From: Eretmocerus hayati | Lineage: Eukaryota; Arthropoda; Insecta; Hymenoptera; Aphelinidae | Assembly (NCBI GenBank): GCA_029851415.1 | Contig: CM056743.1 | Span: forward strand, 89,564,501-89,628,500 | Direction: 5' to 3' | DNA length: 64,000 nt | Shown here: piece after piece, positions 38,242 through 50,589 of the stretch | Layout: each line of letters starts with the position of its first letter | How positions within the stretch are numbered: position 1 is the first letter of the stretch | Program-made: the position numbers and the translations under genes | The notes under the pieces: model-generated | What the model saw: the letters and a program-made list of their open reading frames with translations, nothing else | Database searches by the model: none | Told to the model about the DNA's origin: nothing

Positions 38242-39102
38242 TTGGACGAAAACTCTGGAGAAATGCTCCTTAAATGCACCAAACTTTCACTTAGCTCAGA
38301 GACTCAGAAGCCAACTGAATTAGACGAAGGGATGCTGTGGCGTTCTAGACTAGGACATCCATCACTAGACTATTTGCGAAATCTTAAGAAGAAAGAACCA
38401 GTGTTGAGTAAGGTTAGGTTTGATGAGTCCATACGTACATGTGAGATTTGCATGGTAGCGAAAATGGAAAAACTATCATTCTCAGAAACCAGATTCAGAG
38501 CTCAGAGACCATTAGGAAGAATCCACATTGACATAAGATTCATAATTGTCTTTATAGATGACCATACACGATATGCAATGGCCTTCGCCATCAAACATAA
38601 AAGTAAGGCAGGTGATGGCTTGGGGAAATTCTTGTATCACATCAGAAATTTATTGGGAGAAAATGAAAAAGCATGTTCTATCAGAGCAGATAATAATGCT
38701 GAATTCAAAGGAGGTAAATTCTCAGGAGTAGTGAAGATGGAGGAAATCAGCTGCGATTTTACACCACCTCACACGCCGGAACATAATAGTACGGCTGAGA
38801 GGTTTCATAAAACAATTCAATGGAAAATCAAAGCCTCGATGCTGGACTCTGGTTTACCAATGAATATGTGAATATTTGCATTGGAAGTTGCGGTGCATCT
38901 GTACAACAGATCTCCACACGAGACACTTGAGCTTGAAACACCGCTGCACAAGATAGTGCCGAACATCAACCCTCACGTTGATAAGATTAGACGTTTTGGT
39001 TGCCTCGCATATGCGAAAATTCCATTACCAAACTCGAAATTCTCAGAAAGATCCGTTAGAGTTTTCCTCGTAGGATATGCAAAGTCTGGGTACATTTCGT
39101 GA
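38242..39102 (+). pseudogene. Copia integrase (GAG-pre-integrase plus core)
   Basis: Begins with WRSRLGHPSLDYL, the H of the HHCC zinc site, followed by CEICMVAKM with both cysteines. In the core the first aspartate is in RIHIDIRF, but about a dozen residues normally found between it and FIIVFIDDHTRYA are missing. The second aspartate is in RADNNAEF and the glutamate in STAERFHKT. A TGA interrupts the frame at 38869-38871, after which the same frame continues (EVAVHLYNRSPHETL) to another TGA at 39100-39102. The deletion inside the core and the stops make it inactive. Confidence 0.85.
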
Positions 39103-39237
39103 CATCCAGAGACCGGGAAGTTCATACATTCTAGAAATGTAAAATTTATTAAGAGAGGGGTTTACAAAGAAAATCACAAAGTTCACTCAGAAGTTCACCG
39201 AGAGGTTCGAGAGAGTTTTAGCGTAAATTATGAGTCG

Positions 39238-40254
39238 TTGAAAAATTCAGATGATTCACAAGATATTCCTCCGGCTCAGATCGAGCCAGAAGTTCAGAAG
39301 AAGAGAGGGAGACCGCAGGAACGAAAGAATGATGAGAAGTCTCCTTTAAAAGCTAATGCCAAACAGCGGGAAAACCCAGAGAGGGAGGCGAAGACAAATA
39401 GACCTTCTTGGTCACATCTCAGACGTACTGAAGTCGAAACTCCTCTCGTGGATGTAAGTCAGGGCATTGAAAGAATTTATCCTAAGACACACCAACCCTC
39501 AGAGGCTGAAGATGAATTCGTGTATGATTTTCTAGCACGAATGAACAGAGATCCTACTAGTTTCAAAGAGGCCATGTGTTCAGGCGAATCTGAGAGTCGG
39601 AAGTCAGCAGTGAAAGTTGAACTAGACTGCATGGATGGAAATCAAGTATGGGAAATCGTTGATAAACCTGCTCGGGATCCTAACGGAGAAAGACAACGAG
39701 AGCTAGACTCTAGATGGGTGTTTACGAAAAAGACAGACTCAGAGGGCAACATCATCTATAAGGCAAGACTGATAATCAGAGGCTTCAAAGATATCAAAGA
39801 CTACTCGTTGAAAGGAAAATATGCTCGCATATCTCGACTGTCAGTTATTAGATCAGCTATTGCTATTATCAACAAAAATAACTTAGAAGTTTGTCAGATG
39901 GATGTGAAAACGGCGTTCTTGAATGAGAGATTAGATGAAAATATATACATGGTGACTCCTGGAGGTTTAGAAGCGAGTGATGAGATCAGACGAAGCAAAA
40001 CATGTAAATTGAAAAAGGCGTTGTATGGACACAAAACTAGCCCAAAGGAATGGAACGAGCGTTTCACTGAAGAAGCTTTAAAATTGGGTCTAGAGGAAGA
40101 CATAAACGAACCATGTCTGTTCACTTCGAAACACCATAATCAGATGGTATTTCTAGTTCTGTACGTGGATGATATACTGTTTGCAGAAAATTGTGCTGCA
40201 AAGATAGATAGCATAAAATCTCTTCAAATTCTGCATTTGGGATGGAAGATTTAG
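39238..40254 (+). pseudogene. Copia reverse transcriptase, main part
   Basis: Same frame as the integrase and continuous with it from 39103. A charged linker (PEVQKKRGRPQERK) leads into the Copia RT: WVFTKKTDSEGNIIYKARL, QMDVKTAFLNERLDENIYM with the first catalytic aspartate, LKKALYGHKTSPKEW, and LYVDDILFA with the YVDD box intact. The frame is lost just after this at about 40240 and continues in another phase. The listed start is a non-ATG codon inside the polyprotein, not a translation start. Confidence 0.9.
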
Positions 40255-41126
40255 GAGAGCCTGAAGTGTATTTGGAAATGAGAATAACTAGAGACAGAAA
40301 GAATCAGATAATAACTATGACTCAGCCGGAGTATATGAAGAAATGTCTGGAAAGGTTTGGTATGGAAAATTGTAAACCTCAGAAAACGCCAATGATAACT
40401 AGACAGTTGAAAAATCGAAGTCTTCAGAAGTTAGATCCTAAGTCGGATGTACTCAGAAACGTCACCAAGGCACCCTATAGAGAAGCAGTGAGTTGTCTTT
40501 CTTATTTAGCTGGAACAACTAGACCTGATATAGCAATCGCTGTAAATATGTTCTCTCGTCGACAGGAATTTCCTTCAGATGAAGACTGGAAATACGTTAA
40601 ACGAGTGTTGAGATATCTCAGAGGTACCTCAGATGTAGGTCTCACTTTTAGAGCTCAAGGAGACAGTTCGACTGGGATGTGAGACTCAAGCTACCGAGAC
40701 AGGGTTGATTCTACAAATACTAGTGGCTATATTCTGAAATTATTCGGAGATCCAGTTGCGTGGCGGAGCCACAAACAAAGTCTGGTTACTATGTCAGTTT
40801 GTCAGGCCGAGTATCTTGCGATGAGTGAAACTTGTCAAGAAATCATCTACTTAGACAAAGCGATTAGAGACATAATTGGACGGACCATGTACCCAGTTAT
40901 CAAAGAAACCGACAACTTGTCTGCCAAACAATGTACTGAGATGGACGGATATCATAAACTCGAAGATTTTGATGATGATATCCAGATGTATCAAAAGGCA
41001 CTGGCTGATAGGGAAAGGAGTGGTACCAAAAATCACATGGCTGGAACCTATAGTGATTACATAAAGCAGTGTGTGTTAGATGGAAGAAAAATAGCGAAAT
41101 GGATTGAAAGTGCTGATTGCCTCTAA
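40242..41126 (+). pseudogene. Copia RT thumb and RNase H
   Basis: Continues the RT after a frameshift (GMEDLGEPEVYLEMRITRD, then YREAVSCLSYLAGTTRPDIA). A TGA at 40680-40682 interrupts it; downstream, in the same frame, come DSSYRDRVDSTNTSGYILKLFG and SVCQAEYLAMSE of the RNase H. The tail (MDGYHKLEDFDDDI, IAKWIESADCL) matches the end of the RNase H, but the usual LADxxTKPL ending is missing. Confidence 0.85.
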
Positions 41127-41404
41127 ATGCTCACCTTAAACATTGATGTAAGATTATTAATTTAGAAGCATGATGATCTGGAACGGTGTAGCAGAAGTCA
41201 GGCATTCTGGTTCGGAAATCTCTGAAGAAATTTCCATAGCGCTATCTTCGATGAAACATTTTCTGTTGATTTCTTTTCTTAGATTTGTCAAGCCACCAAA
41301 TGGAGCAAGACGACAATGATGAAGAATACTCTCAAGATGACTGGGATGACGAGGAAGCAGAGGCGCAGTAGGAAACAGCAACCATGCGGCTTGAAAGGAG
41401 GGAG

Positions 41405-41793
41405 TGTTGGAAATAACGCTTCAAGCCCTCACGATCTGTAGCTGCCAATAACATCAGGCAGCGCCACAGGCTGTTACTCCGCACCTCGTTCTTACCGTAT
41501 GTACTACCATGCGCCACGTCGGCGCGTAGCTAACTCTCTATCTCTCTCGTCGTCGCTTCTTCATCGTCTCTCTTACTTGCTACTTCACTTGGATTGCAAC
41601 ACTCGCAGCTACAGCAACTCGTGTCTTATACATTTGATAGTTTTGACTTGTGTTTACCTAATATTTTCTTATTATAGTTTTGTTGCTCAGATTGTCAATT
41701 ATTGTCATTATAAGATACTCAGACAATGTGGTGAATAAATAGTTAAGTCGTGCTCACATACAAGTCGTGCTGCCTTTATTGTGCACTCCAATG
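41405..41793 (+). repeat. 3' LTR of the Copia element
   Basis: Begins TGTTGGAAATAACGC directly after a purine tract (GAAAGGAGGGAG) and appears to end near CTCCAATG, an imperfect mirror of TGTTGG. It is pyrimidine-rich in the middle. No matching 5' copy is visible in the window, so the right border is inferred. Confidence 0.7.
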
Positions 41794-41838
41794 AATTTTC
41801 AGAAAACTGGTTAAGCAAAAATTACCAAAAACGCTTTT

Positions 41839-43068
41839 ATGTCCAGAATAGAAACTTTGAAAACTAACTGGCAAAAATTTGAAGATAATCATGATACCTT
41901 CTTGGATGATCAAGATACTGATGCTGATGATAATTACTTCGAAAATAATGTTTTTGATACGGTTGAAGAAGCCTATGATGATTGCCTAGGGCTTTTCAAT
42001 GATTTTTCATTGAATCTTGAGTCAGAAATTCCGCAAGCCTCGCGAAATATCCCTGAGTCAGAACAGTCAGATTTGTTCCAAGCAAAACTTCCCGCAATCG
42101 AACTCCCTACATTCTCGGGTGATATTCAGGATTGGTCAAATTTTCACGACTGTTTTGATGAAATGGTTGTTTAGAAAGCTGGTCTTGCTAACGTTTCCGA
42201 AATGAGCTATTTACATCCTGCTCTTAAAGGCGAAGCTGCCGAGCTTCTCGCAGAAGATTCCGCCTCTGGTAACAACTTTGAATCAGCCTGGCAGAAATTA
42301 AAAGATAATCACAGCAACAATCATTTGTTGGTATCAGAATTGATATCAAAGTTGATGTTGATGAATAAAATGGATTCGGATTCTGCCTCCGAGATAAGTC
42401 GTATCCGAAATGCTGTAAATAATATATTGAAAGCTCTCAAAACTCTCAATTGTCTAGTTGACGCTTGGGACCCATTCATTATTTTTTTGATATTTATGAG
42501 ACTCACCCCATCTCTGAAAAAAGATTGGGAGTCTCATGTAGCTGGATCAGAGAATCCAAAACAGTACCCTGCTTACCAAACACGTGATGGATTCCTTGAA
42601 ACGCAGAGATTAGCTCACATCCAATTCGAAAGTGCAAATCGTGCGACGGAATAATCAAACGATTTATCCCAGTCTAACTTTCCTGCAGATTCCAAAAGTC
42701 AAAATAATGGCCAGGGTACGAAAGCCAAAGATTCAAGAGAATCCCCCAAAGATGCTAAGGTCGTACATGTCAATCAAAAGGGCAAGAAGAAACTAAAAAC
42801 ATTTTGCAACATATGTGGAGGTCCTCATTTCTCCACATTTTGTGAATGTTACAAGACCAAACCCATATCGGGAAGGAGAAAATACATTGCTTCTATCAAA
42901 AGGTGTTTCAACTGCCTTTCGGCTGAACATCTACTCTCTGGATGCGTGACTGAGAAACGGTGGGCCGTTTGTAATGGCAAGCACCAAACCTCAATACACG
43001 AACCCAAACCTAACGCGAGTCATTCAACAGATCAGGTTCCACAATTGAATTCGAGATTTGGCTTTTAG
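41839..43068 (+). pseudogene. BEL/Pao Gag (DUF1759-like, zinc knuckles)
   Basis: One frame runs to 43066-43068, with premature TAG at 42172 and TAA at 42652. An acidic N-terminus is followed by LPAIELPTFSGDIQDWSNF, the hallmark of Pao Gag (DUF1759), then LKGEAAELL and FESAWQKLKD. At the C-terminus are zinc motifs: CNICGGPHFSTFC, CFNCLSAEHLLSGC (CX2CX4HX4C) and a third one, VCNGKHQTSIH, whose first cysteine is lost. It packages element RNA in active relatives. Confidence 0.85.
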
Positions 43069-44568
43069 TGAACAAATATTCTCCCCTAGCAAAACTCCTT
43101 CGCATCACGGTATACGTGATGCGTTTTATCACCAAATTACTTCAAAAACCTAGATTGACCAGGAGTAATGAGCGTGTCTCACCTGTCATTTCGAATTCCC
43201 CCAGAGTATCTGAAAATTTGATAGAACAAGTAGAAATTCGTCAAGCTAAACTAATTCGGACTCATCTGACTCAAATAACTTGCTTTGCGCCTGAACATAA
43301 GACGTTACAAAGAGGCAAGTCTGTCGAAAATTCGAGTCCTATTGCTAAACTTAACCCAATTCTACGAGATGGACGCATCTGCGTGGATGGTAGGTAGAGA
43401 AACGCAGAGATAAGTGATGATGAAAAATATCTTTCCATCTTGCCAGCTAAATCGACTATCTCTCTACATGGTGGAATACAGTTAACGTCATCTCTTATCA
43501 GACAAATGTTTCGGATTCTTCGTGGCAGGAGCCAAAGGAGTGAGAAGGCACATTAATATATGTAAGAGTTGTCTTACGTACAGAGCCTCACGCCCGTACC
43601 AAATGATGGCTGCTTTGCGTCGAGAACGCGTGACACCTTCTCGACCCTTCAGACGATCAGGCGTTGATTACGCGGGACCATTCCAACTGCTTGCTTCGCG
43701 TATCCACGGTCAAATGTCATTTAAGGGTTATTTTAGAATTTTAATATGTCTAGCTACCAAAGCAATACATTTAGAAGCTGTGTCAGATTACAGTACTGAC
43801 GCTTATCTAGCAGCGTTCAAGATTTTCACATCTCGCAGAGGTCCCTGTGAGACAGTCTGGAGCGATAATGGTCTAAACCTTGTTGGCGCAGACGCCGGGC
43901 TCCGTAAGATGTTCAAAAAAGGGTGAGACTATAGGAGATTCATTTCCCAATCCCTTAACAATTCGGGTACTCCGTGGCGGTGGATTCCGCCCAATGCCCC
44001 TCATATTGGAGAAATTTGAGGAGCTGGGGTTAACGCAGTGAAACATTACCTCAGGACGGTAGTGGGACAAACGATTCTCACATACGAAGAGTTTTCTACG
44101 TTGCTATGCCAGGTTGAGGCCTATCTGAACTCTAGACCGCTGGTGCTCTTGAACGACGACCCATCAGACCTATCAGTTTTGATGCCAGCACACTTCTTGA
44201 TTGGGGAGCAATCTCTCCTATTGTTGGAGAATAGGATCGTCGATGATAATATTCCACCTCTCCGTCGTTGGAAACGCACGACTCAGATGGTACAACTATG
44301 GGAATGCTGGTCCCAACAATATCTCCAAACCCTGCAGAGAAGAGTTAAATGGATCGACCCCCAGCCAAATCTTAATGTAGGAGATTCGGTTCTGGTCCGT
44401 TATGAGAATACCCTTCCAGCTCGATGGCCCCTTGTCCGAGTTGTGAAAGTGTTGCCTGGAAGAGACGGAAAAGTCCGTGTCGTTCAAGTCCGGGCGGCGA
44501 CTACAATCCTCGATCGTCCAATAGTGAAGCTTGTCAGGCTTTCTTCAGTAGGAGACAATGACTTGTAG
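43068..44568 (+). pseudogene. BEL/Pao pre-integrase linker and integrase, broken
   Basis: 43068-43397 matches the linker after RNase H (YSPLAKLLRITVYVMRFI to LNPILRDGRICVDG), then TAG. About a dozen residues with the first zinc-site histidine are deleted before SLHGG. After a frameshift near 43525 the frame reads CKSCLTYRAS (CxxC intact), VDYAGPF and WSDNGLN with the two aspartates, then a TGA at 43924. A second TGA at 44017-44019 takes the place of the Trp before the catalytic Glu, and that Glu is itself GGA (Gly). The C-terminal part then runs open to 44568 (PAHFLIGE, ARWPLVRV, ILDRPIVKLVRL). Confidence 0.9.
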
Positions 44569-45054
44569 ACTTGCAGTCTAATCGTTGATGCTGTGCAGTT
44601 CCATAGTACAAGATGAAGTGACCGGAAAACAATATAGTTCATAGACATTTTTGAGAAATCTGATTTTCTATCAACGAACTACTGATATCTAATGATCCTA
44701 TCATTACTGATTGTTTACTTATGAAGATGAAATTTTGATTTATACTTTTGGAGTATGAAATGTAAACCATAGCTTCAAGGAACTACATGAATTGAATTTT
44801 CTATCCAATTTATTTATCATTCTCCCGAAGTGGGAGGATGTCGATGTACACACCGTTGATATGGGGATATCTCACGAAGTATGCGGTTTGGCCGAACAGG
44901 CCTATTTTCACGTTGTCAGAAGAACAGTCACGTTTTTTCCGCTGCTCGCATTAGATTATTTTGAAGATCCACTTATATTTAACAGTTTTGCATAATTCAA
45001 AAGACTATTACTTGCTATAGGAAGATACTGGGAGACGCTTCTCTCACGCCTCAA

Positions 45055-45316
45055 GGTGATGACAGATAAAGCGCTACGTCACGATTTTGCGCCACGCCAC
45101 GACGCGCTATCGCACGCCACGACCCAAGAATTCATTCCAGCGAACCCGACCATTGATGGACTGGATTTATTGTTACAGTATCAGTCGTAGATTATGAAAA
45201 TGAATCAAATCCATCTATGGTCGAGTTTGTTGCAATGAAATTTTGGGTCGTGGCGCACGATAGCGCGTCGTGGCGTGGCGCAAAATCGTAGCGTAGCGCT
45301 TTATCTGTCATCACCC
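45055..45316. mobile_element. Palindromic MITE (~262 bp)
   Basis: GGTGATGACAGATAAAGCGC at 45055 pairs with its reverse complement ending at 45315, and the complementarity runs about 70 bp inward. It resumes in the centre around GACCATTGATGGACTGGATTT and AAATCCATCTATGGTC. There is no ORF. The flanks (CTCAA and TTAGC) give no clear target duplication. It sits in what appears to be the LTR or 3' flank of BEL-2. Confidence 0.85.
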
Positions 45317-46229
45317 TTAGCTCGCCACAGGCGGGTGGTTCACCGATCGATCTGAAAATTGGATATGTGATGGATTATAATACATGGAAACATATAATTT
45401 TCGCCCGAGGCTGTGCCTATCTATGCGTCAGAGTGGCGATGATTCGTTCGAGCGAACTCCGATTTTACTTTTTTTCCTGTATCACTCTTCTTATGGATGC
45501 AGCACTCGAGGCGGTGAATATTTCGTATCTGTAGAAACGACATCTTATTCTACATCCAAAAACCTACCAATATAGCCCAAGAACGATAGTGTGCTTGATT
45601 CCGCACGACGATGCGGCTTGAAATGAGAAAAGTTATTTTTGCGTAGATGGGGTCAAAAAATCGTTTTTCGTGTAGCACACGGAAATTTCGATTCCGTTGG
45701 GATTGGAACCACATGTAAACTGATACTTGTACCTCAAGAAATGACTATGAGAATCGCACATACTACAGCCTCATCTCAGTCGTGATGCGAGGCTTGTGAG
45801 GATTGACAAATGACAAAAATGAGCGTTTTGGCAGCTGAGGCACATCTTTATTTTGTACCACAGACCTTCAGAAGACACTGTAAACTATTAAACTCATCCC
45901 CTTCCCTATATTCCAACACCGAGGACGCCATGTATTCACATACACATGAGCCAATTAGAATTACGAAAATATGAGGGTCCCATCCAAATACATGGGAGAA
46001 TCGTCTGTTTCCTCACAAATCCACGGCGGAGCTCCAAAATGATTTTACGCAAGTATTTCATAATTGTTTGAGCATTACTTGGACCAAACCAAAGTTCATG
46101 GGAGGTGTGCTGCCATTCTGGAAATTCTCGAAATTTCAAAGTCGAAATCGCATAGTTCCTGAGATTTGCTCATATATTGTACGCGATTACACTCACACAA
46201 TCACACCCACCTAACATTATAGTCAAAAG
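45317..46229. other. No gene seen
   Basis: Short frames only, none recognisable. The stretch probably separates two halves of the BEL-2 LTR, but I cannot identify what was inserted. Confidence 0.4.
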
Positions 46230-46395
46230 CATAGTATACAACGCAATATAACGGTCTTGAGCCGGCTGCCTAGCTCCGATTTGCTCCGTTTCAGTTAGTC
46301 TCTGCGTGGATCGCGCGCGGCGCGGACATGACACACAAACCCGACCTCAGACTTGTAAAATTTTAGTTTCAATAAATTACTACGCACACATAATG
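46230..46395 (+). repeat. BEL LTR-like remnant
   Basis: CTCCGTTTCAGTTAGTC followed by TGCGTGGATCGCG closely follows the order of the BEL-1 LTR (about 35690-35722), and an AATAAATTAC polyadenylation-like word follows at about 46372. This suggests the distal part of the BEL-2 LTR. Confidence 0.5.
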
Positions 46396-49300
46396 GAACA
46401 TACCATATGAAGGTTTATATCAGAGGAATCTTGGATAGATTGACTTATGCCAAAACTAAAATATTATTGAGGTGGGAATGTCCATTGAGGCCTATTATTC
46501 TATTAATTTCTTCGCATCAAGACTATGTTTGGTTTTGTGACTGGAAAGACTTGTCTGATTGAAAAACTATCTGACTATTTCGTTGTTATCCATATCAAAA
46601 TGATGTGTGTAAAATTCTGTCAAGATCCATTTGAGCTTTTATCGCCAACTGAGATTTCTGTTTGATCATTGAGCCAAGAACTGAATTGCTGGTGAATAAC
46701 AATTGGAGAAAGAATTGTACATGTACAGCTAGGCTAGAGCACTAACTCAACTCAAGGATCTTTAACTTGGCAGGGGTGTTCTTCCAACATCTTCCCCTCA
46801 AATCTCACTACTATCTGATGTGAACAACTCCTCTGCAGGGTTATACGCCATGAGATCCTTGACTATCAGTTCACCGAGCAATTGACACTAATTTCATTGA
46901 TTGCTGCTCATATCACACCTTGGTGGGCACACAGATTCCTCCACAGCACATAAAAATCCATGGATACACACATGGTCACTGCTCATTATATTTCATACTC
47001 ATGGAAATATGCCAATGCCATGAGCTGATATGGTAAGTTACTGGCTGTTTCTCAACTTCTTAGTAAGCAAGTTACTAAAACTTGTGCTTTTAAACTCTTT
47101 CAAATTATGAATGCACTATAGAGATTGCCCTAGAAACTCTTCCTCTGCATATACTGCTCATACTTGATGCAGTGAATCAACTTCCCTGGAACTTGAATTC
47201 AAAGTTGATAAATTTCACAGATTTTTGGAAGATCTGACTGAACTCACAAGATCATCAGAAAATCTGTTTCTAACACCAAACCTTGATTCATCAATCACAC
47301 TCTTTCCAACTCGTCCAAGAATGTACACGTTTGGATAACAATGTTCTCACTTCAAACACTATTGGGAACTCTATCATCGGTATAATTGTGAATGAGAAAA
47401 TTTTGAGGAAATGAATTATTGTGAAGCAATGGAACGAGTATGAGAAGGACTTTTCACTACGAATGATTCTACTATCTATTTGAGCTATTGGATATGTGGC
47501 TGTTATGTCTCGTGCATCAAATTCGGAGTTTATTTGGCTGAGGAAAAAGTCGTCTGTCAAATGGCAGAATGAAAACAATGTTAAGGTTACTCTGCGACTG
47601 CATTGCATTGCAAAAGTAAGGGGCTGTTCACAACAGGGCGTGCGGAACGCGGAACGGACAAGATTCTGAACCTGAAACACCCGAATTCGCTAACTGGCTA
47701 GTTCTGCGTAACAAGTGTACAGCTTCATTATGGATTTGAGGGTGAAACGTTATGTTGGTTTATGTCTGAATTGACCCGTCAAAGGCTAGTCAATGAGTCA
47801 GAAAGAACATCAGCGTTTGGAACTGCCACCGAGAGAGGATGAAAGGTAATTTTCATGCGGAAAAATCCGCGGAACCCTCTACAGAATCGACTATCACTGT
47901 CAAAAATTCAATTGATTCATAATCTTGTCAAAGGATTTTGGATCATTGGTGCCAGTCAACCATCCAACTACTACATGGAATAAGCTACAGTGGCTGTGTT
48001 GTCACGAATACAAGATACGAGATACTCTTTGATGGAAAAAAACAGCTTCTCCAAAGTAGCGTCCTGGCCATCATATCTATTTTCGGAAGTGATACCACCC
48101 ACTCCGAACGTTTATACAATCTTTTCCTCGAAGTTCATGGTCTAATTGATCAAGATTTCTGATGGAAAAAATTTGTCATGGACCATCCTATGCCCTTAAT
48201 CACGTAAGCTGTCCAATTCTACTCGAACTTGTGAGACTTGTCAAACGGACTAATGAGCTACGGGGTCGCATCCTCGTGGTGATCGAATCAACTCCACGAT
48301 GAAGTGTTGACGTAACCCTCTGAACTGGCTCCTCCCATTCTGTACCTGGAAGTCGAGCACGAGCGATTCTTCAGCGAGGAGGCAAAATGTTATATCTAGT
48401 TCCCAAGAGACCCTATCAAGAATATCGAGCATTCTCCATACCAGTTCAGTGATGAAGAACCATGAGAGCCATCACGACGATATGTGCAGTGAGATTTGAA
48501 TTCTAGTTTATTTGTGGGCAGGATGTTAACGAATCGTGAGAATCGCCATGAGATTTGAGTCCTAGTTTTTCTGTAGGCGGGATCAATATTAATGAATCGT
48601 GAGAATCAACCACATGCCAGAGTATTGAACTGCGAGAAGCCCATCTTTTTGAAAGTACTGCTGGAGGAAGTGTTTGCCAGCGAAGGATGCAAGAGACGGA
48701 GGGGATTCTACAGGGATGGGGGCGGGTCGGATTATTTCTGAAATGACTCTCAAAATCGGCCGATTCCATTAAAAGATGTTGACCCGGTTTTCTATCTCTC
48801 GTTTCCACTAGAATGAGATGTGGATCGGGTACCTGTCAGCACTAAAGGGGGTCAGGAGTGGCGAAGAGCAGGAGTTCAAAGTGTACACTTCATCGAAATG
48901 TTGGCTAAGCCAGACTAAGTCAGTTTCGAGCTATGAGTATGGTTCACATGCATATTCATTCACCTTCGATTTCGATGGACAGGAATTTGGTCCGACTGGA
49001 GGTGAAGCGACGAGCATCTCATCATTGGGTTTCAATTCTGGATTGAGGGTGAGGATTGCATCGATCTCGACCTAGAAGTAGAAAGTTCACTCATCATCCA
49101 CATACATCTAAAAGGGAGCAGCTCCCCGGAAGAGGACTGCGATTCGGGAGAAGATTCCAACACGTATGTTCGCTCATCTGACAAGGAAATTTCAATTTGA
49201 GGTCATACCTTGGATATAATTTCATCACTTTTTCCCCTCCCCATGGCCGAAGCTCCCTGGAGGGGTGACAAGCGTGGTGCTTCCCCTCCCCTAGAGTCCC

Positions 49301-50579
49301 GCTCATCCACCAACCTGCAGACAATGATTGGAGAGACCTCTCCTCCGCCGCGGCGCGCTCTGCGCATAGCTGAAGGGGCTTACGGGGGGCTGAGCACTAC
49401 GTTTGTCACCCCTGACTCGCTGATCCAAATATCGCCACGCACATAACCTACCTCCCGTATTGTATATTTTAGGTGCCAGCTCCAATTTTCGCCCCACCAC
49501 ACGGGAGCTCCCAACGCATAACACTGTCAATCAGCTGATTCCTGAACTTGAGCGGCGTAATAGCACGATGGGCATACCTGTCCTCTGTAAGTGCTACTGG
49601 TACTCAGAGAGGGGATGAGCAAGGCAACCCCGTGGGTAGGAAGGTGGAATCTGCCCAGGAAAGTTCGATATGAACGTGGAGAATGGATGAGAGTGAGCGC
49701 TGCAGTCCACACTAACAAATTTGAACATCAAACATTGGAAAATTGATGAATGGTAGTATTCGCAAATCGGTAACTAAATAGCTATTAATACTTCCTCTTA
49801 AGAAAATTTATTCTTGAAACACATATCCTTGGGACTTCATGTACACGCAGCACTTTGCCTGATTCTAGAACGCCCGAATGAAATGATGAATTAAATGGGG
49901 AATTAAGCGTTCGCAGTCATTTGCAATATTTTGAGGTGTGGAATCGTTGATGAATGATTTGGGAGAAATTCGTAACACAATGTTGTATGGCTCACTCATT
50001 TCACGTGCAATGACTCTATGTGGTGCTCCGAGCCAACGTCAGTAGGTTAGCTCTACGAATCTTTTGGACTCGATCCAGCATTCAGATACTCTTCCCACTC
50101 AGAATACATAGGAGTCCTGAGTCGCAAGAAGCACTTAGCGGGATAGGGAAGCTTTCTTCTTTCACTCCTGCTTGAGCTCACCAAGATACATTGGAGAGCG
50201 AGTCCGAGCTCAGGGAGCCAGTCTACCTCCTCGCTGCGGCCAGTTCTTCTCCCTGCAGCACCATCACTCCCATCATGTGTGCGCAACACCGTGCTGTATA
50301 GACCACGGTATTGCTACTGCAGTTATAGAATAGCTGGATACAGGCCGATGCCCAACAAAGGAGCCCCGTGCATTCATGGCTTGAGGCATATAGATACCAT
50401 CGCTGCACGATATGCAGCCTTTGCCATGAACTCATACTTGGATGCAGCATTCTTATCCCACGATATTCTCTAATATTGTCTATCCGTACGTAGTGATTGC
50501 GGAGACCCCTGCCCTCACCCCTAATCCCTCGTACTCTTTCCCACTCCACCTAACACTCACCGACGCTGACACTGACGCG
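46396..50579. other. Long stretch without a recognisable gene
   Basis: Contains only short frames without known motifs (for example 47291-47680 minus and 48818-49075 plus, 85 codons). A purine tract GAGGTGGGAATGTCC at about 46470 looks like another LTR border. A ~60-bp tandem duplication lies at about 48490-48610 (GAATCGTGAGAATC occurs twice). 49200-49720 and 50000-50580 are GC-richer and may be old transposon sequence. No RNA gene was recognised. Confidence 0.5.
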
Positions 50580-50589
50580 CTGATCACCA

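Larger units (their letters stand above)
35951..41793 (+). mobile_element. Copia (Ty1/copia) retrotransposon, degenerate, 5' LTR not seen
   Basis: Domains appear in Copia order: Gag with CCHC knuckle, protease remnant, GAG-pre-integrase and integrase, RT, RNase H, purine tract, 3' LTR. Integrase before RT defines the superfamily. Reading frames are broken by several stops and at least three frameshifts (~36.88, ~38.15, ~40.24 kb). The 5' LTR is not identifiable between the BEL-1 LTR and Gag. The 5' limit is therefore approximate. Confidence 0.9.
41839..46395 (+). mobile_element. BEL/Pao retrotransposon, Gag-integrase deletion derivative (BEL-2)
   Basis: Gag is followed directly by the RNase H-integrase linker and integrase; protease, RT and most of RNase H are missing. 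A purine tract (CGAAGTGGGAGGA) and an LTR start (TGTCGATGTACAC, 44839) follow. The LTR appears to be split by a MITE and other sequence: a TGCGTGGATCGCG module like that of the BEL-1 LTR is found only at about 46300. No 5' LTR is visible; Gag begins immediately after the Copia LTR. Confidence 0.8.

Noticed and set aside
47610..47660. GGGGCTGTTCACAA as a transposon terminus
   Set aside because: Resembles the start of some DNA transposons, but I found no matching inverted end nearby.
48818..49075. 85-codon ORF as a host gene
   Set aside because: No recognisable domain, no exon neighbours, and it lies among repeats.
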